Below, in pieces: positions 62,971-64,000 of a stretch of 64,000 nt of DNA (position 1 is its first letter; every line of letters begins with the position of its first letter). This DNA comes from Candidatus Microthrix parvicella Bio17-1 (lineage in GTDB: Bacteria > Actinomycetota > Acidimicrobiia > Acidimicrobiales > Microtrichaceae). The notes beneath the pieces are model-generated. The model did no database searches, was not told the DNA's origin, and saw nothing but the letters and a program-made list of their open reading frames with translations. The stretch covers positions 806,001 to 870,000 of the forward strand of contig NZ_AMPG01000002.1 of NCBI RefSeq assembly GCF_000299415.1, in the 5' to 3' direction. Both the position numbers and the translations under genes were made by a program.

Positions 62971-64000
62971 ATGGCGGAGCTGCGACCCAACGTTGACCAG
63001 GCCGGGTTGCGGGCCGCCGCCCGTACCTGGATGGCACTCGACCCCGATGCCGAAACACGGGACGCCACGACGCGGCTCCTCCAGCAGGGCAACGAAGCCG
63101 ACCTGGCCGAGCATTTTGGTGAGCGTTTGGCCTTTGGGACCGCCGGGCTGCGAGCGGCGATGGGGCCCGGCCCCAACCGAATGAACCGGTTGCTGGTTCG
63201 CCAGAGCGCCGCCGGTATCGCCCGGGTCATGATCTCCGAAGGGGTGCCCAAAACCGCCATCGTGGGCCACGATGCCCGCCACCGCTCCGCCCGGTTTGCC
63301 GAGGACGTGGTGGAGGTGTTGGAGGCTCATGGCATCAGCGTGATGAAGCCGGCCGGGCCGGTCCCGACACCGTTGGTGGCCTGGGCGGTCTCCAAGCACG
63401 GGCTCGGCGCCGGGTTGTGCGTGACCGCCAGCCACAACCCGGCCTCCGACAACGGCCTCAAGGTGTTCTGGAGCGACGGGGCACAGATCATCCCACCGAT
63501 CGACGCCCGAATCGCCACAGCCATCGAGGCGGCGGCCCGCGACCGCAGGCTGACGCCCCACCCCGGCTCCGGTGCGGTCAACACCCGCCGCCTCATGGTG
63601 GATCGGTATCTGGCCGACACGCTGGACCAGGTCGGGGCCGCCGGAGACCCCGACCTTCAAGTGGTAACCACCGCGCTGCACGGCGTCGGCGGGGCGCCAC
63701 TGCTTCAGCTGTTGGGCGCCGCCGGCTACACCAGCGTCACCCCGGTGCCCGAACAACAGGTTCCCGATCCCGACTTTCCCACCGTCGCCTTCCCCAACCC
63801 GGAGGAGCCGGGTGCGCTCGACGCCGCCATTGCGCTGGCCACCGAGCTCGGGGCCGACCTGATCCTCGCCAACGATCCCGATGCCGATCGTCTCGCGGTC
63901 GCCGTACCCGACGCGGACGATCAGTGGCACACGTTGACCGGCAACGAGGTGGGCGCGCTGCTGGCCTGGTGGGCCCTCCAGCGAAGCCAAGGCCTTCCCG
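62971..64000 (+). CDS. Phosphoglucomutase/phosphomannomutase (partial, cut by window end)
   Basis: About 343 residues are present and the frame is still open at the window edge. The active-site phosphoserine loop CVTASHNPASDNGLKV is at about residue 152, the metal-binding DPDADRLAVAV at about 305, and the start FGTAGLRAAMGPGPNRMNRL is typical of the larger PGM2-type phosphohexomutases (usual length 540-590). They interconvert glucose 1- and 6-phosphate, or mannose or pentose phosphates in some members. ATG 62971 is fixed by a TACCGT -10 box seven bases upstream. It is divergent from tatD. Which sugar phosphate it prefers cannot be told from the visible part. Confidence 0.92.
   Translation, partial: MAELRPNVDQAGLRAAARTWMALDPDAETRDATTRLLQQGNEADLAEHFGERLAFGTAGLRAAMGPGPNRMNRLLVRQSAAGIARVMISEGVPKTAIVGHDARHRSARFAEDVVEVLEAHGISVMKPAGPVPTPLVAWAVSKHGLGAGLCVTASHNPASDNGLKVFWSDGAQIIPPIDARIATAIEAAARDRRLTPHPGSGAVNTRRLMVDRYLADTLDQVGAAGDPDLQVVTTALHGVGGAPLLQLLGAAGYTSVTPVPEQQVPDPDFPTVAFPNPEEPGALDAAIALATELGADLILANDPDADRLAVAVPDADDQWHTLTGNEVGALLAWWALQRSQGLP

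Overview
The window looks like chromosome of a high-GC actinobacterium, most plausibly class Acidimicrobiia (Microthrix/Ilumatobacter-like). Support comes from the very high GC, the gene order (a mycobacterium-like tatD, ksgA, ispE, pth, rplY, prs, mfd, mazG, eno, divIC, DUF501, ppx backbone), two DUF222-HNH genes, a bS22 ribosomal gene and many start codons that sit 6-8 bases after a TAnnnT -10 box (leaderless mRNAs). The genus assignment is inference; no rRNA is present.

Layout. 0-5.5 kb: a small conserved protein, a DUF305 protein, an FG-GAP-like lipoprotein, then an overlapping acyltransferase / SDR / enoyl-CoA-hydratase-like operon. 5.5-7.9 kb: GNAT, ppx, DUF501 and a tiny membrane protein, minus strand. 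8-16.7 kb: accessory segment with an SGNH lipase-like lipoprotein, a repeat-rich DUF222-HNH gene, and a peptide-type ABC transporter (two permeases, two paralogous binding lipoproteins, no ATPase). 16.7-18.5 kb: divIC and eno. In mycobacteria divIC, DUF501 and ppx are adjacent, so the ABC/HNH segment is an insertion in a conserved block.

18.6-47.8 kb is a second accessory region: an AfsR-type regulator, an HhH-GPD protein, a GMC oxidoreductase fused to an alpha/beta hydrolase, inositol-3-phosphate synthase with a divergent LysR regulator, an acyl-CoA thioesterase-like gene and diaminopimelate dehydrogenase, an aldehyde dehydrogenase, an Mrr endonuclease beside the second DUF222-HNH gene, a four-gene imelysin / di-haem / imelysin / HTTM operon with a palindrome over its promoter, a cupredoxin-like lipoprotein, two Ig-domain surface proteins, a STAND-type ATPase regulator and an alpha/beta hydrolase.

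47.8-64 kb returns to the housekeeping backbone: a MazG/tetrapyrrole-methylase-like gene, a SurA-like lipoprotein, mfd, a second GMC oxidoreductase, pth, rplY, a DUF2332 gene, prs, tRNA-Gln, the bS22 gene, ispE, rsmA, a small membrane protein, tatD, and a phosphohexomutase cut by the window end.

The most notable signals are: the same RecA-independent (PafBC-type) DNA-damage promoter, with identical geometry, directly before both HNH genes; the putatively iron-regulated imelysin operon; and the consistent leaderless start architecture, which also fixes several gene starts. I saw no CRISPR array, insertion sequence, prophage or rRNA.
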